Of a stretch of 64,000 bases of DNA, positions 1-12,059 are shown piece after piece. Numbering within the stretch: position 1 is the first letter of the stretch; each line of letters opens with the position of its first letter. The stretch spans positions 124,001 to 188,000 of the forward strand of contig JASANC010002349.1 in NCBI GenBank assembly GCA_030248135.1, given 5' to 3'. The notes beneath the pieces were generated by a model, which saw nothing but the letters and a program-made list of their open reading frames with translations, did no database searches and was not told the DNA's origin. The position numbers and the translations under genes were made by a program. The stretch is from Theristus sp. LFF4_11. Its lineage: Eukaryota > Nematoda > Chromadorea > Monhysterida > Xyalidae.

Positions 1-154
1 CGCTAGAACGACACACAATGGTGCGTTGCAGTCGCATGTGCTGTCACAACTTGCATGCCATCAGAATAAGTCACGTGCACGCGCACCACTTTCAACTTGC
101 CTCTCAGGCTTATTTGATTAATGTGTGTTTCGGGCGATATTACTGGCTCGTGTA

Positions 155-345
155 CTATTCCGGTCCGCGAAATTCCGGCCCGAAGAATTCCGGTCTGAAG
201 AATTCCGGCCCGAAGAGTTCTGACCCGAAGAATTCCGGCCCGGACATTTCCGGCTCGGGGAATTTTCGCCAGCACGAAAAAATTAAACCACAAGTTATTT
301 TTAGTAATAAAATATCGATATTCACATCCTGAATAAATAAATTCA
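155..345 (-). repeat. Left inverted arm with GGCCGGAATTC minisatellite
   Basis: Reverse complement of this stretch reads as a short unique lead (around ATCGATATTT, then GTGGTTTAAT) followed by about eight degenerate 15-base units built on GGCCGGAATTCTTCG. The same lead and units occur in opposite orientation at about 1930-2130, so the two form an inverted pair about 1.6 kb apart. Open frames here are only translations of the tandem unit. Confidence 0.75.
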
Positions 346-639
346 CACAGCTAGTTTGAAGGCTTTGTTAGCCGTGCAGAATTATACCTGAGGTTGGTAT
401 TTTTGTTCCAGCAGTCACGTCTGAAATATAAAAATGCAAACCAGCCAGCAAGATCAGGCAAATCAAATAATGCGGAAATCTATTATACTAAGATAGTAAC
501 TGTGTATGTAAGTAGGGGTGTTTATTCGTATAACATAACAAAACAAAAGCGACCGTTTTACACAATGGGTACTCAGAAACGTGTTGCTTTTTGTTGCACT
601 CGATCAAAAAGAACTGGCTTAGGTTAGAGTAAGCGGGGA

Positions 640-1746
640 AAAGAAGTAAACATTCAAAACAAAAGCGGGAGCTTTGCTACGGATATTCAGTAAAATGTTG
701 CTGTTTTGTCATTTCCATTCTATCAAAAATCCTTGGCTAAGGTTAGGGTTGAAAATAAGAGCAGTAAACATACCACACAAAAGTGGCTGTTTTGCAGCGA
801 ATATTCAGAAAAGTTTTGCATTTTTCGTCATTTAAACTTTAAAAGGCTTGGCTTAGGTGAGCTTTGCTACGGGTATTCAGTAAAATGTTGCTGTTTTGTC
901 ATTTCCATTCTATCAAAAATCCTTGGCTAAGGTTAGGGTTAAAGGTAAGAGTAGTAAACATACCACACAAAAGTGGCCGTTTTGCAGCGAATATTCAGAA
1001 ATTTTTTGCATTTTTCGTCATTTAAACTTTAAAAACCTTAGCTTAGGTTAGAGTAAGCGGGAAAAAGAAGCAACTTATCAAAACGAAAGTTGGCGTTTCG
1101 CAACAATTGTTCAGAAGTGTTGCCTTTTTGACATTTACACTCTAAAAGGCCTGGCTTAGGTTAGGGTAAGCGGGTAAAAAACCATTACCAAGTCAAAAGC
1201 GGGTGCTTTCCAATGGGTATTTAGAACAGTGTTGCCTATTCAGAAATGACAGCTGCCTGAAGCAGATTGCTTTTCTTAAACCTGTATTTTAAACTGGAAC
1301 AAAAACTTAAACCGGTATCAGTTAATTGTTGTTAACCAAACGACATTGTTTTTTTTATAATTTTTTTAACAGGAATGGCGATTGAACAACATGTGACGAC
1401 ATTGAAAAGCTAACCAAACAAGATTAATTTTAAAACTTTAAGCGGGAATGGCTGTTAATTGATGCTGATCAGAGGAGATTGTTTTTTTGATACTTTAAAC
1501 GGGAAGGACAGTGGAATGCAACTGATTAGAAAAGAATGAAAGGACAAATAAGCGACATTGAAAAGCTAATAAATGCGAGAATTGATTTTGATACTTTAAT
1601 AGGGAATGGCAGTTGTTTGTTGCTGATTAAAAAGGTTGTGGATTTTGAGTCCGCGTCGTGGGCAAGGTCAAAAGGGGAAAACCAACTCAAAAATAATAGT
1701 TGTATTTATCAGCTAACCGTGCCGTAGGCACGGGTCAATTTGCTAG
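640..1746 (+). mobile_element. Helitron-like non-autonomous element, copy 1
   Basis: The 3' end is well defined: a perfect hairpin CCGTGCC-GTA-GGCACGG, then GTCAATTTG and the terminus CTAG at 1743-1746, followed by host T. This matches the Helitron rule (hairpin about 10 bases before CTRR, insertion between A and T). The same terminus recurs at 54607 and, inverted, at 24745. The interior has two copies of a ~188-base subrepeat (from about 672 and 860) with motifs such as GGCTTAGGTTAG. The 5' end is not identified; the start given is approximate. No Rep/helicase coding is present. Confidence 0.7.
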
Positions 1747-1929
1747 TAATACCAAAAAGGACAAAACACAACACACATAAAAATAAGTTAATAATTGATG
1801 GTTCGCAAATCCTGGTTCGTGATAAAAAATCTTTTTATTTATTATTTTGAAAAAAGGTTTCTCTTTCCAAAAAAAATCAATTGACAACATCAATTAAAAT
1901 CAATTTCCAAACATCATTGAAAATACACT

Positions 1930-2130
1930 GTAACATGTGAACATCGATATTTCATTACCAAAAATCACTTCGTGTGGTTTAATATTGTTCGTGCTGGCAA
2001 AAATTCGTCGGGTCGGAATTCTCCGGGCCGGAATTCGTCGGGCCGGAATTTTCCGGACCGGAATTATTTGGGCCGGAATAAGCGGGCCGGAACTCTTCAG
2101 GCCGGAATTAGCGGGCCGGAATTGTACCCC
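1930..2130 (+). repeat. Right inverted arm with GGCCGGAATTC minisatellite
   Basis: Mirror of the arm at 155-345: same lead (ATCGATATTT, then TGTGGTTTAAT) followed by nine or so units of GGCCGGAATT plus 4-5 variable bases. The outer tips of both arms contain GTAC next to CCGGAAT, so the pair may be the ends of one foldback element of about 2 kb that surrounds Helitron copy 1. Confidence 0.7.
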
Positions 2131-2940
2131 CCGGTGCAGGTGTGCTTCTTCGGGTCATCAACGCAAAACCGTGGAGCTCAGCTTGAATGACTTGAAATTT
2201 GGGTACTGACTAGGGAACCAACCAATGTGGTTGACTCGCTTGGTTTTCCCACAATCTGTTGAGTGACGTGACATTGCCATTGTCTCTCCATTCCTTCCTC
2301 CCCAAACGGAGTGCCAATGATGGTACAGACCCATAGCCTCGTATGAATACAACAACGTTCATTCTGCAGTTGAGAGCAGACCAGTGCCAGAAAGTTCACA
2401 TGCCATCATAATCAGTGTTGTGACAAATGCGACAGTGCCGAAACAGACAAGAAAATGCAAGAAATGTAAAAACTCACAATGATAATCTGAACATAATTCG
2501 ACTCATTTTGACACTGTCAATAAGACATCAACTAAAGTAAAGAGGAAGAAACCGAATAGGTAAGAGAATCGAAATATTTATTGTTTCACAGATCGAAGAT
2601 CCATGGTTTTTGAAGTCGTTCATGCGACTAAAAACAACTCAATCGAGGAATAAAATGATATCCAATTTTTTTGCAACGGAAACTGGGTGAAGCATCGTTG
2701 AGTAAAAGCAAGTTGAATGATGCAACAATAGATTGGGCAAAGTGATCAATGCAAATGAATTTACACCACATTTCTCCTGAGAGCTGCATGTTCGGTTAAC
2801 ACAATAGCGCACAACGCACGCATCGTTTTTTTCTTTAACCGATCGATTGTTCGAGCGAGCAACACACTCTGCAAAAAAGACATCTGTTTTCATTTGACTG
2901 GATGTTTTCTAATATGTAACCAGACTACAGTTCAACAACT
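2131..2940. other. Stretch with no recognised gene
   Basis: Only short unsupported open frames are seen. No splice-consistent coding series, RNA gene or repeat shared with the rest of the window was found. Confidence 0.5.
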
Positions 2941-2956
2941 GGTAACTGTAAGTAAC

Positions 2957-2962
2957 TTTATT
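2957..2962 (-). other. Poly(A) signal of the first secreted-protein gene
   Basis: AATAAA on the minus strand, about 100 bases downstream of the stop codon at 3063. Position and sequence fit the canonical cleavage/polyadenylation hexamer. Confidence 0.5.
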
Positions 2963-3062
2963 GTCAATATAAAGAACCTGCGTGTGTACGAGTAGATCCA
3001 AATGAACGCAATCAGACGATGTCATGTTACATCGTGCAACTGAATCCAAATTCAGCAGCAAC

Positions 3063-3359
3063 TCACTGCTCATCAGCACACTGGTCTGCCGCGTTTGTCT
3101 TCCTGCAGTGCTGCATCTGCCCGTTCTCGTCGGCTGCCTGCGTTGATCCAGCCGGCACGCATACGCCGCGCTCCATGATCAGTTGCCCGCCGCGAACGTG
3201 CTGTCTCACTTGGTAGCCACCACCGCGCACGTCTTTCTTCTCTTCTATCACTTTCACTGGCACCTGACCATCCTGCCAGTGGCATTTCTTAGCATCGTTG
3301 GCCGCCTGCACGAGCGCCACGGCAACAACGAGCAGCACTAATGTTAGCAACTTATGCAT
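3063..3359 (-). CDS. Small secreted four-cysteine protein (paralogue 1)
   Basis: A 98-residue reading frame starting MHKLLTLVLLVVAVALVQA, a textbook signal peptide with predicted cleavage after about residue 19, so the product is expected to be secreted. The mature part has four cysteines. It contains a CHWxxGQVP motif, a VRGGG block, an HVRGGQL block and a GVCV block, which all recur in the neighbour at 4733-5023. The start was chosen at the Met that opens the signal peptide; a longer upstream frame in phase lacks signal character. An AATAAA lies ~100 bases downstream. I do not recognise the family. The invariant glycine/arginine blocks suggest a compact fold constrained by two disulphides. 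Possible roles (cuticle, innate immunity, signalling) are guesses. Confidence 0.7.
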   Translation of the reverse strand: MHKLLTLVLLVVAVALVQAANDAKKCHWQDGQVPVKVIEEKKDVRGGGYQVRQHVRGGQLIMERGVCVPAGSTQAADENGQMQHCRKTNAADQCADEQ

Positions 3360-4732
3360 TCTCTTGCTTCGTAATCTGTAGTTCGTTTCCAATCTGCCTG
3401 AAGCCTGGAAGATGGACAGAAACGCATAGTTATGAACCATTTTTTCAAACGTGTCCCACTGAAATGACGTCATGTGCTGCAAAACAGGCGCTTGCCGTTC
3501 ACAGCAAACCAGATTTTCCGTTTAGCCAATTTCTTCCCGTAAACAAATGGTGAATGGCGAATCAGTCACACTAAACTGACATTTTAGTGCCTGTACTTTG
3601 ACAAATGGACGTTTTTAAAGCAAATGACGTCATTTTAGTCCGGACACGTTTGAATAAATCCACAATATTAATGTCAAAAAGTGCGCTTTTGATTAAGTTA
3701 TCAACAACAAACTATTTTAACAAACAAAAAGTAAGTGGTGCGAGAAACAAAAGTAAACGATGCGTGCTGCCGAATTTGTTTTATTGTGAATGAAATGAGC
3801 TGAAGCTGCCACATGGCGAACGTTTTATAGTGAATCGCTTGATGTGACGCTTGGCATACCGCACAAGTCAAGCTGTTGTCATTTCATGTGGGTTGCTTTG
3901 ACATTGGTTATTTTTGAAATTCTATCAAAAGTTTATGAGTACAACATCGGTTGCAACTTGCACATTTTGTGACGGGCATAGTCAGACAGTGGTGCACAGC
4001 TTGTTTTTAGGATCGCATTTTATAGCTTCGGTGATGACTAAACAAAAGTTGTTCATAGAATTCATGACATTTCATGCAATTTATATTTGATTGAAACAAA
4101 TCCGTGCTGCATTGCAAATGTACCCGATTGGCGATAGATTTATAATGTTCGAGAGACGGATTTCATTTTGATTTCGCATTGTTGTTTCCAAACTTTTCAT
4201 CCGGCAAAATAGGTGATTGTTGTGTAGGTGGCATACGGTTGTTTTTACAGCCATTACTTGTGGTGTAACCAACACTTGTTTTTATTGCCAAACATTGGAA
4301 GAATTGTTGACAGCAGAAAATTATTGAAAACTCAAAGATGAACAATATAAAAAAGATAGAGTAGGAATTTTTTATTTCTGTTGCATAAAAATATGATTGA
4401 CCAATCTGAACAAAAGTAATGTGTTGACGGTTAAGAACGACAGTTCGCTACTGTTACAAAAAACTAACGTTTAAAGACGGAACATGTATGCTAATGTTTA
4501 TATTTTTCAGTTAAACGATTCATGAACGTTTAATGAAGGCAACAAAACTGATCAAAAGCGTAGTTGTGTGCTTGGCAGAGTCAAAGATCATTGCTGATTC
4601 GCTGCACTTTCCACCTCAGCCAATCTGCTCTTGTGTTGCGCAACACCACCTGCACAAAAGACAAACATGCATTTGCAGAAGCGCCATGTGCCCGTTGAAA
4701 GTTGAGAGCAGTTGTTGTTGTGGTAGTAGCAC

Positions 4733-5023
4733 TTACATTGCCTCGGCACACGTGTCGATGTGTTTGTTGTGTTGGCAGATTGTGTGGTCAGCAGTGAGCG
4801 TGTCACCCTCGGTAACACAGACTCCTTTGCGAATCTTCAGCTGTCCTCCTCTGACGTGCGTTTTCTGGATCACGCCACCACCACGAACGTATTTGTGAAC
4901 GGTCTGCGAGAAGATCGGGACTTGGCCGTAGACCCAGTGGCACGGTTGCTCGTTGTCGATGGCACCCAAGACCGTGCCCAAGAGACCGATGCTTAGTGCG
5001 ACCGTTAGTAACAGCTTGCACAT
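4733..5023 (-). CDS. Small secreted four-cysteine protein (paralogue 2)
   Basis: A 96-residue frame beginning MCKLLLTVALSIGLLG, again a signal peptide, then CHWxxGQVP, KYVRGGG, HVRGGQL, KGVCV and two C-terminal cysteines. Together with the gene at 3063-3359 it is a tandem duplicate in the same orientation, 1.37 kb apart; spacing between conserved blocks is identical but flanking residues differ widely, so the duplication is old or fast evolving. The stop overlaps a perfect donor (GTAAGT at the ATG-TAA end). If used, it would join an exon after an acceptor near 4650 (TTTTGTGCAG) and replace only the last residues. Function unknown. Confidence 0.7.
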   Translation of the reverse strand: MCKLLLTVALSIGLLGTVLGAIDNEQPCHWVYGQVPIFSQTVHKYVRGGGVIQKTHVRGGQLKIRKGVCVTEGDTLTADHTICQHNKHIDTCAEAM

Positions 5024-5586
5024 GATTCTCGATTCGACAATAATGGTATTTGAACTGACTGAAAAAAGATATGAATGATTTTTCGTGTGCCATGAAGGGC
5101 AAACAGCAGCAGATAACAGAAAGCCAACTTATGGCATCCTGAATTTTGGGAGTGCTGGCGAGAGAATGAAATGTATCGCGACATGTATCGTGAAAACTTG
5201 ATAGACATGTATCGCGATTCGCGACAATATATAAATGTTTTAATTGAGCCTTGTATAGCCTGGTGTTTTTGGCTTTTATTCCAAACGTCATAAAGTTTGG
5301 TGAAATTGAAAAGCCGTTTTTTTACATGATCACTCTTCGTTTATTGTTGATTGGTCGCCGATTTTTACTGTCAAGTACGAGAAATACAACAAAACAAAGT
5401 GTGTTTTTAAATAGGACACCGGTGGTTTAATTGAATGAGGTTTTGTGGCGTGGTATGGAGCGATGGGAAAAGTGAAAAAAGCTGCAAATTGAATTTATCC
5501 AGTAAAAGTAAACATTCCCATTCCCATGGCAAGCAACATTGTAATTTAATTACGCTGTGGCTTCATTGCTGCTTTTCATTGCTCAG

Positions 5587-8500
5587 GCCACACCCTGCTG
5601 CACGACAACATCCGCAACGTGTCGAACTCGTTGTTCCTCATTAAACACGGCGCTGACGTAAACGCGGTGACGTTCACGGTCAGTTTTGCATGTTAGAATA
5701 CAGTGCGTTCTCTTATTATTTTTTCAGTAAGATATGATTGTGAAGTGTTGATGTTAACCGACAGCCATTGCAGGGGCACGGTGCCTTGCATTTTGTGTGC
5801 GAGCATGGCACAGTCGATTTGCTGGAGCCGTTGATTTCGGCTGGCGCAGACGTAAATGTTCAAACTTATGATAGCAACGACGATTCTGATCCATTCCTGG
5901 TGCGTGGCCGCGAAACGCCGATGCATGTGGCGCTAAGAGCCGGCCATGAAGCCACGGTCAATAAGCTGCTCGATATATGCAGTTAGTGGACGCTTTGCAG
6001 GCAGCTGCAAACCAGTGAATGCTGCAAGCAACATCGTGACGCGCTGCATTCAATTTCAGACGACCGCGCTTGCCCGGTGGACCTGAATCTGACCGATCAA
6101 CAAGGCGAAACAGCGCTCTCATTGGCGCTGCACAGCGATCTCTTCGACGTAGATTCATTGATGGCTCTGTTTTGAGCGACTGGAACTGCGTGATGTTTGC
6201 GTTTGTCATGTCTTAGCAGCATTGTTTCAGTTGTCAAGTCGACTGATCAAATTGGGCGCGAACGCGAATCACACGGACGCAGACGGCTGGACGCTGCTGT
6301 TGCGTTTCATTGAGCAAGCGAACGAGCCGGCGGCGCTCTTCCTCGTGAAAGCTGGCGCATCGCTCGCGAACATGTCAGCTCAATTCGTTCCGTCAAGGGA
6401 AACTGCGCACCAGAACTGCAATTTGTGTAGACCAAGCAGAACCAATCGATCAGCCCCATTCGAACACAGTCAAGCAGCTGATTGCCTATAATTTACACTT
6501 ACCCTGTATTGCAATGTAGGCGAGTCACTCGTTTCACTGAATTTATAAGCGACGTTTTCAAAAATTCATGTCTGTGTTCGAATATGCTGAGAATCTATCT
6601 GAGATCACAGTGGTTTGCAGCAGTCCCAACGGCCTGACGTGTCTGCAATTGGCTGTGTCCTCCAACCTGGCGCAAGTGACACGCGCGCTGTGTCGTGCCG
6701 GCGCTGACATAAACATTCGCGACGCGGACGGTCTCTGCCCGTTGTGGCGTGCCCTAAAGGTACCGCAAACGGCCGCAGTCTTGTCTGTTAATGGTGATCT
6801 GCGCTCTGTCGCACTCCCACTGTTCCAAGTAGTCGTGTTTTTCTTGTTTCAGGCCGGCCACGACCAGGTTGCATCGGTGTTGGTAGAGCACGGTTGTGAC
6901 ACGGACGCTTGGGGCCCTGGACCTGATGGCTGCGAGCAAACCATGCTGCACAGAGCCATTGACGACAACGACACGGAGACTGCGTGCTTTCTCGTTAACA
7001 GGTGCCATAGAAACGTGAAAATAGAACGGCAACAAGAATACAACGCAAACGTTGGTTTTCATCATTCGAAGCCAGTGTTCACTGAACGCATGTCGAAGGC
7101 CCGGCAAGGATGGAGCCGGTGGCGACGAGGCAAGCGACCAGCAAACGCCGATGCATCTGGCGGCTGCCTGGGGACTCGCTGAGGTGGCACGTGCGCTGGT
7201 GGAACACGGCTGTAATGTGAATGCGCAGGTGTGCTTGGCCGTGCACTGAGCATGTCGATGAACATTTAGCCACAGCAGCAACAGCAATGCACCACTGAAC
7301 CTTGAAGCCAGTCAGCTGGCCAGATGAAGAATTTCATGAATTAAACACTGTCGATGTTTCACGTGCATCGTTTCGTATGAATATGAAATGAATCCGATGG
7401 TAAACATGTTTGCTTGAGTGTTGCCAGGACTGCGATGGTCGGACAGCGGTGCACGTTGCGGTCGTGAACGAGCAGCACGATGTGCTGGGGGTGTTGCTTG
7501 GCGCCAGGGATGTCGCGCTCACGTTCACTGACAAACGCAATCGGACGCCACTCGCTGCGGCAATGCACGCCGGCAACAACCGTGCTGCAAGCGCCATACT
7601 CGCTCGCGATCAACGCGTCGCGCTGCAGGTTCAGCGCTTTGCACATCGACATTGTGTTGCAGAACCGAACAAAATTGAACTGCTGTGTGCTGTCACTGAT
7701 TGCGTTCGTGCGAATGTTGCCAATCGGTCATGCGTTGTGTGATTGTTGTTTTCAGTTCGACAACCGTGGCAACAATCTGCTGCACACTGCCGTGAAGCAA
7801 GCTGATCTTGAGCAAGTGCTGTTCTTGTTGTCCGTGAACTTGGACGTGAACACACGCACACAGGACAGCAGTAGAAGCACACCGCTGCACCTGGTCGCAC
7901 AGACTGGCCATGAAATGATCACGAGGAACCTGGTAGGTGCATGCAGCATCCGTCAAAGGTGATTGGATGCATTCGAACTGAGTGCACGGATGGGCCATAA
8001 TGTGAACCAATTGCAAAGTCAGTCAGTGTGTTGCACAGTAACGAACCAAACACGGAGTGCTCGTTCAGATTGTGGCCGGTGCTGACGTGAACGCGCGTAA
8101 TGGCCGCAAGCAGACGGCGTTGTTGATTGCGGCAGCACACGATCAACCGTTGATCACGAGCATCCTCATTGACAATGCTGCCGACTGCACGGCCGTCGAC
8201 GACGCGCTCAACAATGGTACGGTCTTGATCAGCACACAACACAAGCGATTCGTTGTGCCACTGTGTGCCTGTACGTTTCAGCGCTGCATCTCGCCGTGCA
8301 AGCGTGCAGTGTCGGCTGCGTGCGCACGCTGCTGCACGACTCTGCAATCGACGCGTTTGCTGTCAACTTCAAGTCAGTCGGCCACTTCGCACTTCACATT
8401 CAACAGTGTTCTTGCTTTCTGACTGCTGCACAGCAGCATCGCATGTTCGTTGCAGAGGCCAAACGCCGTTGCACATTCTGGCATGTCACGCGAACGAGAA

Positions 8501-9565
8501 CGCCACCGCCATCCTGCAGTGTTTCATGGAGGCCATCCCTGATTACCCGCTTGACCGACTGGACGCCGACGCAAATTCAGGTTTGCCAGCGAGCGGCATG
8601 TTGAGCGTTGACGATGTGCTTGCAGCACTGCACGTTTGCTTGTAGCGCTGCTGCTTGCGTACATGCACGGCCACGCAGCGCTGTGCAAGGCGCTGGTCGT
8701 GTGCGGCGTTTGCCTCGGCACCACCAACGCACACGGCGTCAACATCTTCAACTATCAAACGCCCACGAAACAATTGCTCTTCCGGATTCTTGGTGCGTTT
8801 TCGTAGTTCAGTTTTTTAGTATAACAGATAGGTGTGCTAACGTTGAAAAAAAATGATTTTTTATAAATCTTTCTTAGACCAACTATCGCGCGAGCCACCA
8901 TGGGCGGACGGCGACAACTGCTCAGAGTGCACGAGCAAGTTTTCTCTAACCACTCGCAAACATCATTGGTGTGTTAATGCTGTTTATTATTTTAAGTACG
9001 GTAGGTTTCTTTAAACTTGTCACCTTATGTTCAACAGAATACAGAGCCCGCGAGAGAAGAACGAACGGAATTGGCTTAAAGGACATATTGAGTCCAGAAA
9101 AAGCCACCAGTGGGTTTATTAATTCCTTCCAACCAAACCCAATTCCCATTCATTTTTCTTTAATTATTGTGTTTTACGTGCTCTGTGTTCTACGACATGT
9201 GACAGGTTCTATTAGCACATAAGGCAAGCAAAGAAAGCCATGTATAACGGTAATTACTTGTAAAAATTCTTTTAAAATTCACACTTGGCGCAACTTTACT
9301 AATCATCGCCGGCTATGCACACATGCTCACTCCCACTCCCACAAGCAGAGTGTGACGTGCATTGGTTTTGAGAAGCCTGATTGCTTCATCAAGCACTAAT
9401 GAGCATTGTTGGTGTGCGTTTGCTCGTGTCAGCCGTCACTGCGGGCGCCTGCTGTGTGCACGCTGCAGTGCCCGTGAGATGCCCATTCTGAAGTATGATC
9501 TGCAAAAGCCGGTCAGGGTCTGCGACGTGTGCTACGATCTGCTGACGCTCGGTGTCAACCACTGA
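5587..9565 (+). CDS. ANKFY1: Rabankyrin-5 (ankyrin repeats + FYVE), C-terminal half
   Basis: Rab5 effector of early endosomes and macropinosomes; the FYVE domain binds PI3P. Fifteen exons join in frame: 5587-5678, 5774-5981, 6060-6148, 6231-6373, 6621-6759, 6853-7001, 7072-7228, 7428-7628, 7756-7932, 8069-8216, 8282-8372, 8456-8580, 8646-8792, 8878-8968, 9433-9565, giving about 696 residues, which from memory matches the C-terminal ~690 of the ~1,170-residue vertebrate protein. Diagnostic blocks: WGPGPDGC, TPLHLVAQTG, GVNIFNYQ, PPWADGDNC, and the FYVE signature RKHHCRHCG (split by the last intron), then RVCDVC near the end. Ankyrin units recur about every 33 residues. The BTB domain and first ankyrin repeats are not in the window directly upstream: the first exon seen starts in mid-frame after a good acceptor, so further exons must lie elsewhere or be lost. 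Confidence 0.93.
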
Positions 9566-12059
9566 CACACTACACCACTGCACGTGCATTGCTCGATTGC
9601 GCATTAGAACGATATCAATTTTTTTTGTTCAACGATGTTTTGAGATTGCTTCAGCAATAATATTCGTTTCTGTATAATTGCTACCATTCAAGCTGTCCTT
9701 TTAATTGTTCGTTTTCTGTGGTAACTCTTTATTCTTTCCACATGTATTCTGACCGTAAGTTTTAGGGCAATGTGTGATTGGTTGTTTGGTACTCTGCTGA
9801 AATAAACACTGTAAATTAAAAAAACTATTATTTGACTTTTAGGTGTTTCGGCGGTTTCTGTGAAAAATGTATCTCAATCTCAATACCAAGCAACCACTCA
9901 GTGAATACTGAAACTCTGGTCGCACTTTCTCACACGCTGTTTTTATAATTCTGAGTTATGACTTGTGGACGATGCATTGAAATTTTTAATTTTCTTTGTT
10001 TATTGTTTTTGTTATGAACATTTGAGGACAACTATTCTGTCGCTGTAGTTCATAATGATCCGATGCACGTATTCGTTATCAATTGCTGTAAATTGCCGTG
10101 TCACTTTGACCAAGTTGTGCCATAATGGAGAGTTCGTATTGTGTTGTGATCTCCAATCTCAGTTATATGTGTCTTTGCGTGTTTCCGGTATTTCCGAAAA
10201 ACAACGAAAACAAGAAACGCCTTATGAGTCTCAACAACGCCCTATTTATTAGCGCAATTGAACACGGTTCAAAGACGTTTTCAAATCTTTGAGCGGTGAT
10301 GAACTTGCTGATAATGAATAATTTCGTGATAACTTTCTCCTGTTTGTTGACCCATCAAAAATTCAGAACATGCAATGTTGTGCTGTAATGGGTGGGGGCG
10401 GAGCTACAAGCAAAACCATATGCTTGTTGGGTGAGCATAACTGAAAGAGCATAGCTAGCATTCATTCGAATCGAACAATTCATTTTATAATTTGCTTAAA
10501 AGATTCTGATTTTTAGTTTGAACACAATAATGTTCTGTGATTGAACGTGGGGAACTGTGGTTGCACGGCAAGCACCGAAACCGACAGACCCAATGCAATT
10601 TTCTCCAAAGTCTATCACCCATCGTGAATTTAATTGCAGACAGTCGTTTTATCAAATTAGTTTTCTCCGCCATCACAGTTGCTTATGAAAAGCAGAAATA
10701 AAAACGCTCACATGCGCTGTTTTATGTCTGAAGGGTTTCGCTGATCAACTTTTAATATTAGACTTCTTTTTTCATTTCCAACCATAGTTGAGCTTCGGTG
10801 AGAAAATTACGTGATACATGTTTTCAGATCTTTAGTAAGTTGACAATTTCTCCTTTGTTAATTAGAGATTTGATCCGTTTTCGAACGTTCCAAATTATTC
10901 AGTCTGAGTTCTAAGAATCCGCTCATTTGCGGAGCATTCTTGTTGACACGAACAACCGACAAATTATTTTCTACCTTATTTTCTTTTGCATTGTGTGGGC
11001 GCAGTAGATACTTTCCAATGTCTATATCGACACTTCCGTCAGAATAGAATTCCAGATGCATGTTTCATTTGCTGCTTTCAATTGCAACCCGGCGCGGGAC
11101 GAAACCTTTAGCAAGAGACAAAAATGATTGGTCGAAGAGCGTTACCGTGTGTTTGTTTCAACCTGTCATTTTTTGCAAAAATCAAGATCTTACAAAAGAA
11201 GAAATACGGAGTTGCAATGAGACACAGTCGAACTCTAAGTTATAGCGATCAGCTGATTGATTGGTGATCACGCATGCTATCTGTGCTGGCATTGCTGTGG
11301 CTGAGTCTGTTCTGCTCAGAATGCATCACGTGATCACCAACCAATCAGCTGATTTCCTATAATTCAAGAGTTTGACTGTATTTAGTTATTTGTCTGAAGT
11401 CCAAACATATGCGTGCATGCGCTCACCCGGTATATCACCCGCTCACGCGTCATGCGTTATGGCCGTCGTATTGTTTATAGATGACACCCCCAATTCGTTC
11501 TTTTTTTACTGAAGCAACAAAGCCACATTAAATAAGAATAGAGCTCTAAATAATAAATACCACAGAGCATGCACCGAGTGCGAGAAAGTTATGTAACACG
11601 GGGACTGATGCAAGAAAGCCACGAACGTTTCACTGATGCTGCAGCAGCCACCACCACTATGTGACATAAATAGAGCTGCGACATTCTTTTGGCCAATTAC
11701 GTTAGCAACGCTGACACTCGTTCAACACTGATTGGTTTTTAGTTGACTTGGTTACTGTGTCGAACACTTGACACACAGGCACATCACATGACAGCCATGC
11801 ATTCAATCACAGTCGACACTCCACAGCTGCGCGCGTCTTACCGCTATTTCTTGTTTCCCGGACGGGAGCTAATCATTAACAGCTCCACCCCACTATGAGC
11901 GAATTGAGCCTGCCGTCACATCTGTCCCAAATTAGCGAACCTGTGGCAAAGAAGCCGTGTATTCTCCTAATGTCTTGATGTTATCTCGTTTTTTAGACAA
12001 ACGAATAAATCTGGTCTAGCCTATTCGAATAGCAAGGAGCACACAATCAGACGTGCACG
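9566..12059. other. Intergenic stretch
   Basis: Holds the ANKFY1 3' region (AATAAA near 9801), then low-complexity AT-rich DNA. Apart from the inverted-repeat element at 11225-11378, nothing coding or repeated was recognised. Small open frames (for example 10858-11061, minus) have no support. Confidence 0.5.
11225..11378. mobile_element. 154-bp MITE with long terminal inverted repeats
   Basis: Left end CAGTCGAACTCTAAG and right end ending GAGTTTGACTG are inverted repeats, and the inner parts (ATCAGCTGATTGATTGGTGATCACG versus CGTGATCACCAACC) continue the pairing over nearly 50 bases. A core with GCTATCTGTGCTGGCATTGC lies between. A related half copy in inverse orientation is at about 57817-57917. 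No clear target duplication. Confidence 0.7.
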
